Source of the DNA: Alteromonas genovensis | GTDB lineage: Bacteria > Pseudomonadota > Gammaproteobacteria > Enterobacterales > Alteromonadaceae | Length of the DNA: 64,000 nt | Direction: 5' to 3' | Assembly: GCF_010500895.1 (NCBI RefSeq) | Contig: NZ_JAAAWO010000006.1 | Span: forward strand, 205,991 to 269,990 | Shown here: one piece after another, positions 38,939 to 51,385 of the stretch | Layout: each line of letters begins with the position of its first letter | Position numbering within the stretch: position 1 is the stretch's first letter | Notes under the pieces: generated by a model | Databases searched by the model: none | Told to the model about the DNA's origin: nothing | What the model saw: only the letters and a program-made list of their open reading frames with translations | Program-made: the position numbers and the translations under genes

Positions 38939-40373
38939 ATCTGTAGAGCGTCATTTATTATCAGACTCAGGGCTTGATATTACCAAGCTTGAGAGTGCAT
39001 TAGCGACAATCCATCGCCATGACACTGACTACGCCGATTTGTATTTCCAGTCTAGCCAGCATGAAAGCTGGGTGTTAGAAGACGGTATTATCAAGGAAGG
39101 TAGTTACAATATTGAGCGCGGAGTAGGTGTGCGTGCAATCAGTGGTGAAAAAACTGGCTTCGCGTACTCTGACGAAATCAGTGAAGACGCGTTAATGAAA
39201 GCGTGCAAAGCGGCACGTGGTATCGCACCTAGCGGCGGTACTCAGCAAGTATCTGCATTAGATGAAAAGCCCCTTACCGCCCGATACAGCGAGAATAACC
39301 CCATTCTTGCTATGCAAGATGCCGAGAAAATATCGTTACTTAGGTCGGTAGATGCCTACATCCGCCAACAAGAGCCTTCGGTTAATCAGGTGGTGGTCAG
39401 TATCAGTGGTGTATATGAAGAAATACTAGTGGCCGGAAGTGACGGCACACTGGCTACCGATATCCGCCCGTTAGTCCGTCTTAACTGCTCTGTATTGCTT
39501 GAAAATGGCGATCGTCGTGAGCGTGGCTCTTCTGGTGCGGGTGGTCGTTACGCCTATGCTTTTTTCCAATCAGATGAAAACGGCAAGCCGCTTTACGAAA
39601 ACTTAGCTGATGAAGCACTTCATATGGCCCGCGTTAATATGCAGGCTGTGGCAGCGCCAGCAGGTGCTATGCCGGTAGTACTCGGAAATGGCTGGCCAGG
39701 TGTACTGCTTCACGAAGCTGTGGGGCACGGTTTAGAAGGTGACTTTAACCGCAAAGGTGCGTCAACATTTAGCGGTCGCATTGGTGAGCGTGTGGCAGCG
39801 AAAGGCGTAACGGTTGTTGATGATGGCACGTTAAGCGATCGCCGAGGTTCACTGTCGGTAGACGATGAAGGCACGGCAACACAGCATAACGTACTTATTG
39901 AAGACGGCATTTTAAAAGGCTACATGCAAGACAAGCACAATGCTAAGTTAATGGGTGTAGCGCCTACTGGCAATGGTCGCAGAGAGTCTTATGCACACTT
40001 GCCCATGCCGCGAATGACAAACACTTACATGCTTGAAGGACAGCACGATCCACAGGAGATTATTGCATCTATCGAAAGAGGCATTTACGCTCCTAATTTT
40101 GCCGGTGGCCAGGTAGACATTACGTCGGGTAAATTTGTATTCTCAAGTGCCGAAGCTTACCTCATTGAGAATGGCAAGATTACCGCGCCTGTGAAAGGGG
40201 CAACCCTTATCGGCAACGGGCCAGAGGTTATGCAAAAAATCTCAATGATAGGTAACGATGTCGCCTTAGACAAAGGCATTGGTGTATGTGGTAAAGACGG
40301 ACAAAGCGTGCCGGTGGGCGTTGGGCAACCTACGCTTAAAATTGATGAACTTACGGTAGGTGGTACGGCGTAG
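38931..40373 (+). CDS. tldD: Metalloprotease TldD
   Basis: A 480-residue subunit (E. coli TldD has 481) of the TldD/TldE zinc protease that degrades unfolded peptides and matures some RiPPs, such as microcin B17 leader removal. The zinc motif is [11 protein letters not shown] (HExxxH). The N terminus [19 protein letters not shown] is diagnostic. I chose the TTG at 38931, which has AGGAG five bases upstream, overlaps the nitrilase gene by eight bases and gives the family length; the open frame upstream is not family-like. Its partner pmbA/tldE is encoded at 41212. Confidence 0.94.
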   Translation: MSKSVERHLLSDSGLDITKLESALATIHRHDTDYADLYFQSSQHESWVLEDGIIKEGSYNIERGVGVRAISGEKTGFAYSDEISEDALMKACKAARGIAPSGGTQQVSALDEKPLTARYSENNPILAMQDAEKISLLRSVDAYIRQQEPSVNQVVVSISGVYEEILVAGSDGTLATDIRPLVRLNCSVLLENGDRRERGSSGAGGRYAYAFFQSDENGKPLYENLADEALHMARVNMQAVAAPAGAMPVVLGNGWPGVLLHEAVGHGLEGDFNRKGASTFSGRIGERVAAKGVTVVDDGTLSDRRGSLSVDDEGTATQHNVLIEDGILKGYMQDKHNAKLMGVAPTGNGRRESYAHLPMPRMTNTYMLEGQHDPQEIIASIERGIYAPNFAGGQVDITSGKFVFSSAEAYLIENGKITAPVKGATLIGNGPEVMQKISMIGNDVALDKGIGVCGKDGQSVPVGVGQPTLKIDELTVGGTA

Positions 40374-40391
40374 TTTTTGCTGATAAGCATT

Positions 40392-40475
40392 ATGCGACAT
40401 ACTTCAAAGCAAGAGCCATCAAAGCAAGACACGTTAATGCAAGACATACCAAAACAAGACACATACCTAGGCTAG
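40392..40475 (+). other. 27-codon open frame with KQD repeats (doubtful gene)
   Basis: A short frame after tldD built from degenerate copies of a CAAAGCAAGACA-like unit, giving repeated KQD/KQE tripeptides. No ribosome binding site is evident. It is more likely a microrepeat than a gene; the same repeat read on the minus strand gives a spurious Cys-rich frame. Confidence 0.2.
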
Positions 40476-40513
40476 AAACAGCATAAGCAATGACCTGCAC
40501 AAAACACAGATAC

Positions 40514-40550
40514 AAAAAAGGCTGGTAACGAAAGTTATCAGCCTTTTTTA
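40514..40550. terminator. Bidirectional terminator between tldD and darP
   Basis: AAAAAAGGCTGGTAAC-GAAA-GTTATCAGCCTTTTTT: a 10-bp stem with one G-U pair, GAAA loop, and A/T runs on both sides. It serves both convergent genes. Confidence 0.9.
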
Positions 40551-40581
40551 TCACTGCTACCGTCTAACTGCGTTAGACATA

Positions 40582-41139
40582 TCAGCTGTCTTGGACAGTG
40601 TCCTTAATATATTGAAAAAGCTCTCTAAATGCTTTTGGTGGCGCATTCTTCTCTCTTTCTTTTTTCACTTGGCGGCTGAATTGACGCAGCTTTTGTCTAT
40701 CGAACGCGGGGTAGTCTTCAATTAAGCGTTGAATAGCTGGATCGCCTTCTTCAATAACCGACTCTCTCGCTTTTTCAAGCTGATGAAAAGCCGCATTACT
40801 TGCCTGATGCTGATGGGCTATTTTTGACAGTGCCTCTTCAATATCGTGTGTGTCGCGCTGACGAAGCAATTTACCAATAAACTGCAATTGTCTGCGATAG
40901 CCATCTTTTTTCTTATTCACAATACGCGCTATCGCGACGGCATCGGCTAACTCTTCATCCATTGGGATAGTTGCCACGTGGGCATCGGTTAACCCTACAA
41001 TGGTTTCGCCAAGCCTCTGATGCTCCTTTGCCTGACGCTTTAATTCCGTTTTACTAACGAAATCTTCGTCTTCAGACGTGGTTGCTTTGGCGCCTTCAAA
41101 GTAAGGATCTTGTGGAGAATTCTGTTTCTGATCACTCAT
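40582..41139 (-). CDS. darP: Ribosome-associated protein DarP (YjgA)
   Basis: A 185-residue, highly charged helical protein of the YjgA/DarP family (E. coli 183), which binds late 50S assembly intermediates. The core is VSKTELKRQAKEHQRLGETI and the C-terminal half RQLQFIGKLLRQRD...LIEDYPAFDRQKLRQF (read separately). I start it at the Met beginning MSDQKQNS; the frame is open 29 codons upstream, into pmbA, without likeness. It is divergent from pmbA, an arrangement conserved in gammaproteobacteria. Confidence 0.92.
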   Translation of the reverse strand: MSDQKQNSPQDPYFEGAKATTSEDEDFVSKTELKRQAKEHQRLGETIVGLTDAHVATIPMDEELADAVAIARIVNKKKDGYRRQLQFIGKLLRQRDTHDIEEALSKIAHQHQASNAAFHQLEKARESVIEEGDPAIQRLIEDYPAFDRQKLRQFSRQVKKEREKNAPPKAFRELFQYIKDTVQDS

Positions 41140-41211
41140 TTCAAACTCATTAGTGTTACACTTTAGCCAAATTGTAACTATCACAGTCGAATATAGACAG
41201 CGAAACTTACT

Positions 41212-42543
41212 ATGCAAATTGAGCAACAGCTATCAGAAATTCAGAATGTCGTTGATGATGTACTGAAAATGGCCTTATCAAAAGGCGCAACACAAGCCGA
41301 AGCAAGCATGTCTAAGGTACAGGGTATTGCGGTATCTTCACGCATGCAAGAAGTTGAAAACGTTGAGTTTACCAACGACGGCGGACTAGGTATTAGCGTT
41401 TACGTAGGTAAGCGCAAAGGCAGTGCATCCACTGCCGATTTGAGTAAAGCAGCGCTTACATTAGCCGTTGAAAAAGCGGTGGATATTGCGCGCTATACCA
41501 GTGAAGATCCTTGCACCGGCCTTGCCGATGCAGAGCTTATAGCTACTGAATTCCCAGATTTAGACTTATATCACCCGCAAGAGCTTGATACAGAGAAAGC
41601 CATCAAGACCACCATCGAAACTGAAGCGGCGGCAATGAATTACGACCCTCGCATTACAAATTCAGATGGTGCGTCGTATAACGCTAACTTAGGTATGCGT
41701 GTTTACGGTAATACTCATGGCATCAATGCGGGCTATCCCAGCAGTCGTTACAGTTTAAGCTGTATGGTAATTGGCTCTCAAGATAACGATATGCAGCGCG
41801 ATTATGCCTATACCGTTGACCGTCAAGCGCCGTTGCTTAAATCTGCAGCGTTTGTAGGCCAAGAGGCTGCCAAGGCTACGGTAGACCGTTTAGGTGCTCG
41901 CAAAATCAATACCGCTAACGTGCCTGTACTGTTTCATAAAGACCTCGCCTCAAGCTTGTTTGGTCATTACGTTGGCGCCATCAGTGGCGGGAGTTTGTAC
42001 AGACGCTCGTCATTTTTGCTCGACAGTTTAGACAAGCAGGTATTTCCTGAGTGGATGAATATTGAAGAGAAGCCGCTTATTAAGTCAGGACTTGCCAGCT
42101 CAAGCTTTGATAACGAAGGGGTATCGTGCAGCGATATGACCATTGTTGATGGCGGTCGCTTAGCTACGTATCTTTATACAACCTACTCGGCGCGCAAACT
42201 CAATACCGTGTCTAATGGTCATGCTGGCGGCATACATAACTGGATTGTTGGTGATACGGGACACAGCGATGCCGACTTGCTAAAAGAAATGGGCACAGGA
42301 CTATTTGTCACTGAACTTATGGGGCAAGGCGTAAACATTGTTACCGGCGATTATTCACGCGGTGCAGCAGGTTTTTGGGTAGAAAATGGCATAATTCAAT
42401 ACCCAGTTCACGAAATTACCATTGCAGGCGATTTACGTGACATGTTCAAAAATATCGTGGCCATTGGTAAAGACAAAGATGTGCGCGGCAGTGTTCAAAC
42501 CGGCTCAGTGCTGGTTAATCAAATGAAGATTGCTGGCAACTAG
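41212..42543 (+). CDS. pmbA: Metalloprotease PmbA/TldE
   Basis: A 443-residue partner of TldD (E. coli PmbA has 450). It lacks the HExxxH site, as usual; the TldD subunit supplies the zinc. Family blocks include FTNDGGLGISVYVGKRKGSA and GQGVNIVTGDYSRGAAGFWV near the end. With TldD it forms a heterodimeric protease that clears unfolded peptides. Its TAG stop lies within the terminal CTAG of the inverted-repeat element that follows. Confidence 0.94.
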   Translation: MQIEQQLSEIQNVVDDVLKMALSKGATQAEASMSKVQGIAVSSRMQEVENVEFTNDGGLGISVYVGKRKGSASTADLSKAALTLAVEKAVDIARYTSEDPCTGLADAELIATEFPDLDLYHPQELDTEKAIKTTIETEAAAMNYDPRITNSDGASYNANLGMRVYGNTHGINAGYPSSRYSLSCMVIGSQDNDMQRDYAYTVDRQAPLLKSAAFVGQEAAKATVDRLGARKINTANVPVLFHKDLASSLFGHYVGAISGGSLYRRSSFLLDSLDKQVFPEWMNIEEKPLIKSGLASSSFDNEGVSCSDMTIVDGGRLATYLYTTYSARKLNTVSNGHAGGIHNWIVGDTGHSDADLLKEMGTGLFVTELMGQGVNIVTGDYSRGAAGFWVENGIIQYPVHEITIAGDLRDMFKNIVAIGKDKDVRGSVQTGSVLVNQMKIAGN

Positions 42544-42808
42544 GGCGTGTTGATATTTGCTGTACGAGTTTTGGGCTAAATGGAAGCATTTTAATCGCGA
42601 AACAGTCCTGTAGGCCTAGTGGGCTAAGCCAAAGGACTGTGACAAAGAGTAAAGTGCTTCCATAACGCCCCCTTCGGGCAGCGCCTGTGAGCTATTTATC
42701 CTGCGTTGAATGGTTTCGATTTAGCCCGCTAGACCTTCAACCACTCGCCTTGTTTAAATAGCTCACAGACCGCTGCAAAAATGTACAGCAAAGATCAATA
42801 CACCCTAG
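42540..42808. repeat. MITE-like structured inverted-repeat element
   Basis: A 269-base element bounded by 26-base inverted repeats (42540-42565 and 42783-42808) with 23 of 26 matches, each starting CTAGGG. Two further hairpins lie inside. One has arms TGGAAGCATTTTA / TAAAGTGCTTCCA (about 42580-42663) with an inner ACAGTCCT/AGGACTGT pair. The other has a perfect 13-bp arm TGTGAGCTATTTA / TAAATAGCTCACA (about 42686-42769) with an inner GTTGAA/TTCAAC pair. No open frame is evident. The left CTAG supplies the pmbA stop and the right one the stop of the AraC gene. It may be a non-autonomous transposable element or a structured intergenic repeat. Confidence 0.75.
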
Positions 42809-43668
42809 TATTTGTCTGAAGTGCTAGCCTCGCGAAATTCGCGAGGCGGTTTCCCCACAGACTTTTTAAACCGCTTAGAAAATGTAAACACATTTGCATA
42901 GCCCACGTAATGGGCAATATATGAAATAGGCCACTGTGTTTTTAACAGCAGGTTTCGCGCCCGCTGCATGCGCAAATAAATGACCTGCTGCATAGGGCTT
43001 CTCTTAAAGTACTTAAGACACAAACGATGCAAATGAGGCGCAGAATAATGGGCTTTTTTACTTAAGCTCTCTACGCTCCACTGAAACTGTAGTTGATTCT
43101 CAACCGCCGCAAATAAAGACTGAAGCCTAACGGCATGTCTATCATTACTCTCATCTTCACTATTTTCATGGTCATTTTGGCTTATCACTTGCCGCAGATG
43201 ACGCCCTATAATTTGCATGGCAGCTTCACGGTTCCTGTTATCGTGCTCTAAATACAATAACTCCATAGCGTGATGTAAGGCCGCTAAATTAATATTGCCG
43301 ATAACCCTTGGATGTTGTTTCGAAAGCCCGTTCCATTGCTCTGTATCTGATAGGTTTAGCCAAATAATATCCCACTTATCACTAGCAATGCTCACCTCGA
43401 AGCTTTGATAGGCGGGTAGCGTGATAAGCTGACCACTTGATAAGCTGAACGAGCCATGTGGTGTACGAAAGCATCCTTCCCCTGATAGTGAGTAAAACAG
43501 CGTATGGTTTGGCGGCATCACTCTGCCAACAACGTATTCTCCTGATAAGTTTGAACATCCTGCTAGCTCAATATCTAACGCCATTATTTCTGGCGACGTA
43601 CTACTATCAATAAAGCGCTCGAAGCACTGCTGGCCTATATTAATAATATCCGTAAAAGGTGACTGCAT
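42805..43668 (-). CDS. AraC-family transcriptional regulator
   Basis: A 287-residue regulator: N-terminal cupin-type ligand domain (about 20-130; FSLSSGQLITLPAYQSFEV) and C-terminal double helix-turn-helix (about 185-282; APHLHRLCLKYFKRSPMQQV, then YVGYANVFTFSKRFKKSVGKPPREFR). It is divergent from lacZ, so it most likely activates lacZ in response to a galactoside or its product. The stop codon lies in the end of the inverted-repeat element. Confidence 0.9.
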   Translation of the reverse strand: MQSPFTDIINIGQQCFERFIDSSTSPEIMALDIELAGCSNLSGEYVVGRVMPPNHTLFYSLSGEGCFRTPHGSFSLSSGQLITLPAYQSFEVSIASDKWDIIWLNLSDTEQWNGLSKQHPRVIGNINLAALHHAMELLYLEHDNRNREAAMQIIGRHLRQVISQNDHENSEDESNDRHAVRLQSLFAAVENQLQFQWSVESLSKKAHYSAPHLHRLCLKYFKRSPMQQVIYLRMQRARNLLLKTQWPISYIAHYVGYANVFTFSKRFKKSVGKPPREFREASTSDKY

Positions 43669-43742
43669 TTATGTTGTTCTGCTTTTGGTAAGGATGTGTT
43701 GATAGTTTTGGATAAAAGTACGAGAGGTTTAAGCATAAAGTA

Positions 43743-46984
<3,242 letters not shown>

Positions 46985-47093
46985 TAAAGGCAATAAGTGA
47001 CTAAGGTAGGCAAGAGTCTAAGGAAGATAAAAGGCCAAGGAGGATTAAAGTTACTGAGCCCTCAGAACGCTAAGAAGAGTCTACATAGTAAAA

Positions 47094-47118
47094 AAGCCGC
47101 TACATAGTAGCGGCTTTC
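47094..47118. terminator. Terminator between lacZ and arcA
   Basis: AAAGCCGCTAC-ATA-GTAGCGGCTTT: an 11-bp perfect stem with a three-base loop, with A-runs on one side and TTTCTC on the other. It lies between two convergent genes. Confidence 0.8.
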
Positions 47119-47176
47119 TCGTTAATCAGATTGGTAACAACGTACCTTCCTAATTGTTCTCTCAGTGCAGTGGCGA

Positions 47177-47884
47177 TTAGCTATCTACCTGTCCACAAAA
47201 GCGGTAGCCTTCGCCATGGATAGTCACAATCAGTTCTTCTTCAGAAGGGTGTGATTCGAAGTGCTTGCGAATACGTCTAATGGTGACATCTACGGTACGG
47301 TCATTAGGACGCAATTCGCGACCGGTCATTTCCATAATAAGCTGCTCGCGGGTAAGGATTTTTCCAGGGTTGCTTAAAAATAAATGCAACGCACGGAACT
47401 CACTGCGAGGTAAACGGAACTCTTTGCCGGTAGGCGAGATAAGCGAGCGGCTGTCGCCGTCTAATATCCAACCGTTGAAGTTAACGCGGCTTGGTAAATC
47501 ATCATCTTCAGAAGAGTTTGTTGTTCTAGACAACAAATTACGGGCTCTTATGGTTAGCTCTCTTGGGTTAAATGGCTTAGTAAGATAATCATCTGCGCCA
47601 ATTTCTAAACCTAGAATACGATCTACGTCGTTGTCGCGACCTGTTAGGAAGATTAATCCAACATTTTTACGGTCGCGCACTTCGCGCGCTAATATAAGGC
47701 CATTCTTACCCGGTAGGTTGATATCCATAATGACCAAATTGATTGCGTGATTCTCGAAGAAATCGTGCATTTGGTTGCCGTTTTCAGCTTCAAATACATT
47801 GTACCCTTCCGCTTCAAATAAACTTTTTAGCGTGGTACGGGTTACCACTTCATCTTCAACAATTAACACATTTGGCGTTTGCAT
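47177..47884 (-). CDS. arcA: Two-component response regulator ArcA
   Basis: A 235-residue OmpR/PhoB-type regulator. The receiver domain (1-120) has the phosphoacceptor Asp54 in [13 protein letters not shown], the acidic pair ED at 10-11 and the KPF lysine motif. The winged-helix domain (about 135-230) ends GEGYRFCGQ. It reads like ArcA throughout ([20 protein letters not shown]), the redox-responsive repressor of aerobic genes. The histidine kinase next door is not ArcB-like (no receiver or HPt domain). An inverted repeat ATATTCATA...TATGAATAT at 47940-47976 lies upstream and might be an operator. Confidence 0.9.
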   Translation of the reverse strand: MQTPNVLIVEDEVVTRTTLKSLFEAEGYNVFEAENGNQMHDFFENHAINLVIMDINLPGKNGLILAREVRDRKNVGLIFLTGRDNDVDRILGLEIGADDYLTKPFNPRELTIRARNLLSRTTNSSEDDDLPSRVNFNGWILDGDSRSLISPTGKEFRLPRSEFRALHLFLSNPGKILTREQLIMEMTGRELRPNDRTVDVTIRRIRKHFESHPSEEELIVTIHGEGYRFCGQVDS

Positions 47885-48041
47885 GGTGTTCTACACTCTT
47901 TCAAAAATACGGTTTAAGCAACTAACTGGTTAAAGTTTAATATTCATACACTTATTTGCAAGTAACTTATGAATATCGCTACTGTTAGGATTTTGGGGTT
48001 AGCCAACAAATTTCAACAAAAGTTCATACTTTATACAGTGA

Positions 48042-49697
48042 CTACACATATTTGGCATCAGAAACGGGGAATATAATTACAAATTCCACTCCGTCGCCTT
48101 CTTCGCTCGTTAAGGTAATAGAGCCAAGAAGTGCTTGTGTCACTAAGTTGTATACGAGATGCATACCTAGACCGGAGCCACCTTGTCCACGCTTCGTTGT
48201 TACGAAGGGATCGAAGATACGCTTGCGGATCTCAGGCGGTATGCCTTTACCATCATCGGAATAAACTAATTTTAATTTGTCGTCACTAACTAATTCAGCA
48301 CGAATATTTATCGTACCTGCATCCATGAATTCAAATCCATGGATAACGGAATTCATTATTAGATTAATCAATATTTGATTAATTGGGCCAGCCTTGGTTT
48401 CAACGCTTAAGGTAGGGTCGCATTTCACGTTGATGTTGTGTTTTAATTTTTTGAGCCGAGGCTGTAACGACAGTAGTATCTCATTAACTAGCTGTTCAAC
48501 GCAAAAACTTCGACTATTTTCTGTAGATTGGTCTACTGCGACCTGTTTAAAGCTCGATATAAGCTCAGCAGCGCGGTTTAAATTGCGATATATGATGTTT
48601 AAGTTCTCGTTGCTTTCATCAATAAAGCGTTTCATTGCGCTTGCTTTCAACGTTTTGTCATCGAAACCTTTCTGAATAACCGCTAATCGGTCTAACATCA
48701 TGGTTGATGCAGTAACCCCTAAACCAATAGGCGTATTCACTTCGTGTGCCACCCCAGCTACCATATCGCCAAGGGAAGCCATCTTTTCATTCTGTACAAT
48801 TTGTCTTTGGAATTGATGCAGCTTTTCTAAGGCTTGTATAAGTTCTCGATTCGCGTCTTTAAGCGCAGTGGTTCGCTCATTAACCATCTCTTCTAAACTT
48901 GAATTAAGCTTGCGATGACGCTCTTCAGCCTGCTGCTGCATTTCCATATACTCTTGCATTCGATACAGCATAACGTTAATCGCATTAGCTAACGTGTCTA
49001 ACTCTTGTATTTTTGATCCACTCGCACGGGATGAATAATCCCGGTGCCGTGAAGTTTGCTGAAGAAAGTGAGTTAATGACTTTATTGGATTAGAAATGCC
49101 TAATTGCATTTTAAATGCGGTGTAAAAGGCAATAATAAGCAGTATGACAACCGCAGCAAGATGGGTAAATATGGCCCGCTGTGTAAGGCTGTTAAACTCT
49201 CTTGTAGAGAGTCTCAGATATACCCAACCCAAGTGTATGCCGGTTTCTGCATCAAACGACTTCGTACTTACTTCTAAATAATCTCCGGTGTCGGAAATGG
49301 TAGGGTTTAGCAGCAGTGACTCTAATTGGGCTTCTTTGCCGCCGGTCATGAGCTGACCTACTTTGTTATATGACGCAAATATTTGCGGCACTTCCACATT
49401 GGCCTGCTGCCGATTCTTTTTGCGGTATACATGGGCATTGAGTACATAAGGCATCGCAACGAGATGGCCTAACTCTTTTGCTATGCCTTCGTCTTTATTA
49501 TTGAAGATATACTGGGAAGAGGTTCGGGCGACGAAGTCAGACAGCACGAAGGCTTTGTTATTGAGTTCGCTGCGATAATTATCTATTTGCATGTACAAAG
49601 ACAAACAAGACAGTATCGCAAGCGACACAGTGACCACAGACATCACAGTCCACAAAAATACGTTGCGTATAGAAAGCTTGCTTGCTTTGTCTGTCAT
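48042..49697 (-). CDS. Sensor histidine kinase (HAMP, HisKA, HATPase)
   Basis: A 551-residue membrane kinase: TM1 about 14-34, periplasmic sensor to about 180, TM2 about 182-202, HAMP, and a coiled coil (about 245-300). The HisKA box is MASLGDMVAGVAHEVNTPIG with the phospho-His, and the ATPase domain has N, G1 and G2 boxes (NLIMNSVIHGF, DDGKGIPPEIRKRIFDPF, GGSGLGMHLVYN). HEVNTP-type kinases are often orphans that act on distant regulators. It shares direction with arcA but lies 158 bases upstream with its own stop; a partner regulator cannot be assigned. Confidence 0.88.
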   Translation of the reverse strand: MTDKASKLSIRNVFLWTVMSVVTVSLAILSCLSLYMQIDNYRSELNNKAFVLSDFVARTSSQYIFNNKDEGIAKELGHLVAMPYVLNAHVYRKKNRQQANVEVPQIFASYNKVGQLMTGGKEAQLESLLLNPTISDTGDYLEVSTKSFDAETGIHLGWVYLRLSTREFNSLTQRAIFTHLAAVVILLIIAFYTAFKMQLGISNPIKSLTHFLQQTSRHRDYSSRASGSKIQELDTLANAINVMLYRMQEYMEMQQQAEERHRKLNSSLEEMVNERTTALKDANRELIQALEKLHQFQRQIVQNEKMASLGDMVAGVAHEVNTPIGLGVTASTMMLDRLAVIQKGFDDKTLKASAMKRFIDESNENLNIIYRNLNRAAELISSFKQVAVDQSTENSRSFCVEQLVNEILLSLQPRLKKLKHNINVKCDPTLSVETKAGPINQILINLIMNSVIHGFEFMDAGTINIRAELVSDDKLKLVYSDDGKGIPPEIRKRIFDPFVTTKRGQGGSGLGMHLVYNLVTQALLGSITLTSEEGDGVEFVIIFPVSDAKYV

Positions 49698-49803
49698 GTC
49701 CGTTTTATTTTCAATCCACTTTGCTCAGCCGTTTTAATATTGGCGCATATCTTGGCAAAAAGAAAGGTAAGTAAACACAATAATCTATGCGTTACTCATC
49801 ACA

Positions 49804-51228
49804 TTAATTCCACATGCTGCGGTACAGTTTTTGGTAATTCTGCGCGGCAGAGTGCCAGGTAAAGCGAGTTTTCATTCCTCGAATTTGCATTGCCCTAAAA
49901 GCGTCCCTATCTTCATAAAAGGCAAGCAATGCTCTGCGAATGCAGCTAAGCAACGCGGCTGGCGATGGTTCATCAAACACAAAGCCAGTGCGCAGGCTGT
50001 TGTCGCCGGTATCTTCAACGGTGTCTTTTAATCCACCTACTGAGCGCACAATGGGTATAGTGCCGTATGCAAGGCTGTACATCTGATTTAAGCCGCAGGG
50101 CTCAAATTGAGATGGCATTAAAAAGAAGTCAGCACCGGCTTCAACCAAATGAGCATGCTCTGAACTAAAACCATTGATGAACGCAAACTGACTAGGGTGC
50201 TGCTGAGCAAATTCGCCCAAGTCCATACACACCTTTGGATCGCCCGTGCCCACAATAACCATTTGAATATTGTGCGCAATCAGCTCGTCGAGAATAGGGA
50301 GTATATAACTGAATCCCTTTTGCTCTGTGAGTCGACACACCATGCCGATGAGAGGCACGCTAAGGTTCTCTGGTAAATCAGATTTTTGTTGCAGCACTTT
50401 TTTACAGGTTTGCTTGGCGTGTAAATTATCTACCGTATAGTTTTCAGGCAGAAATGAATCTGTCTCGGGGTTCCACTGGGTGTAGTCACATCCGTTTAAT
50501 ATCCCGCTTAAATCATTTTTGCGATTCACCAATCGCTCGTGGAGTCCGTGACTGCCTAAATCAGTGAGAAGCTCAGTAGCATAGTTAGGGCTTACGGTAG
50601 TGATCTTGGTGGCAAATTCAATGCCGCTTTGTAGCATATTGATATAGCCGCCATGAACTTGGCTGCCAATATCAGGGTGATGACGCAAAAACGGAATAGC
50701 ATCTAGCTTATGTACGCCTTGAAATGCAGCGTTGTGAATAGTAAAAACGGTTTTGGTATTGACGAAATAGTCAGTTTTTTCATTCGACAATAAAAACGGA
50801 AGCATCGCCGTGTGCCAATCATGGCAATGAATGACTTGGGGCTTAAGAGAAAGTGCTTTTAGTGCATGCAGCACTGCGCCACTGAAAAAACTAAACCGCT
50901 CTCCATTGTCACTGAAGGCATCGTATGCGTCGGAATAAAGGCCGTCGCGCATGAAAAAGTCTGGGGCGTCGATAAAGTAAATCGGTATGCCATGCCACTG
51001 AAGGCGCTTTAGCTTGAAATGATATACTTTACCTTCGGTGAAAAGGGTGTGTACTTCCTCGTCTTCAGGTAAATCTAACTGTTCTTTCAGCGCCTTGTAG
51101 TACGGCATAACAATGCAGATGTTTTCATCTAGCGCCTGTAGTGCCATGGGGAGTGCTTTACCTACGTCAGCGAGACCCCCCGTTTTTACGAGTTCCTCTA
51201 CTTCCGAGATAGCAAATACAATGTCCAC
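49804..51228 (-). CDS. glgA: Glycogen synthase (ADP-glucose type)
   Basis: A 474-residue GT5 enzyme that adds glucose from ADP-glucose to alpha-1,4-glucan. The ADP-glucose motif KTGGLADVGKALP is near the N terminus (EELVKTGGL), and the C-terminal domain has DFFLMPSQFEPCGLNQMYS and GTIPIVRSVGGLKDTV. No other glycogen genes flank it, so it is separated from glgBC here. The protein starts MDIVFAISEVE. Confidence 0.93.
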   Translation of the reverse strand: MDIVFAISEVEELVKTGGLADVGKALPMALQALDENICIVMPYYKALKEQLDLPEDEEVHTLFTEGKVYHFKLKRLQWHGIPIYFIDAPDFFMRDGLYSDAYDAFSDNGERFSFFSGAVLHALKALSLKPQVIHCHDWHTAMLPFLLSNEKTDYFVNTKTVFTIHNAAFQGVHKLDAIPFLRHHPDIGSQVHGGYINMLQSGIEFATKITTVSPNYATELLTDLGSHGLHERLVNRKNDLSGILNGCDYTQWNPETDSFLPENYTVDNLHAKQTCKKVLQQKSDLPENLSVPLIGMVCRLTEQKGFSYILPILDELIAHNIQMVIVGTGDPKVCMDLGEFAQQHPSQFAFINGFSSEHAHLVEAGADFFLMPSQFEPCGLNQMYSLAYGTIPIVRSVGGLKDTVEDTGDNSLRTGFVFDEPSPAALLSCIRRALLAFYEDRDAFRAMQIRGMKTRFTWHSAAQNYQKLYRSMWN

Positions 51229-51385
51229 GGGTTATCCCTTCTATAATCACTGATAAAGTGTCAACGGTTACGTATGAGCAAATATACATTGCTTCGTTTA
51301 ACTAACAAGCTACCAGTACGATATAAATTGTTTAACTAGGATGCAAAGCTTATCCGTTTTTTATTTTACTCCCCCAACTTAAGGC

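Noticed and set aside
40157..40462. 101-codon minus-strand frame with a Cys-rich start (SCF repeats)
   Set aside because: It lies antisense to the tldD end and a microrepeat; the Cys pattern is a by-product of the repeat.
48042..49697. The histidine kinase as ArcB, partner of the adjacent ArcA
   Set aside because: It has no PAS, receiver or HPt domains and does not resemble ArcB; adjacency alone is not enough.
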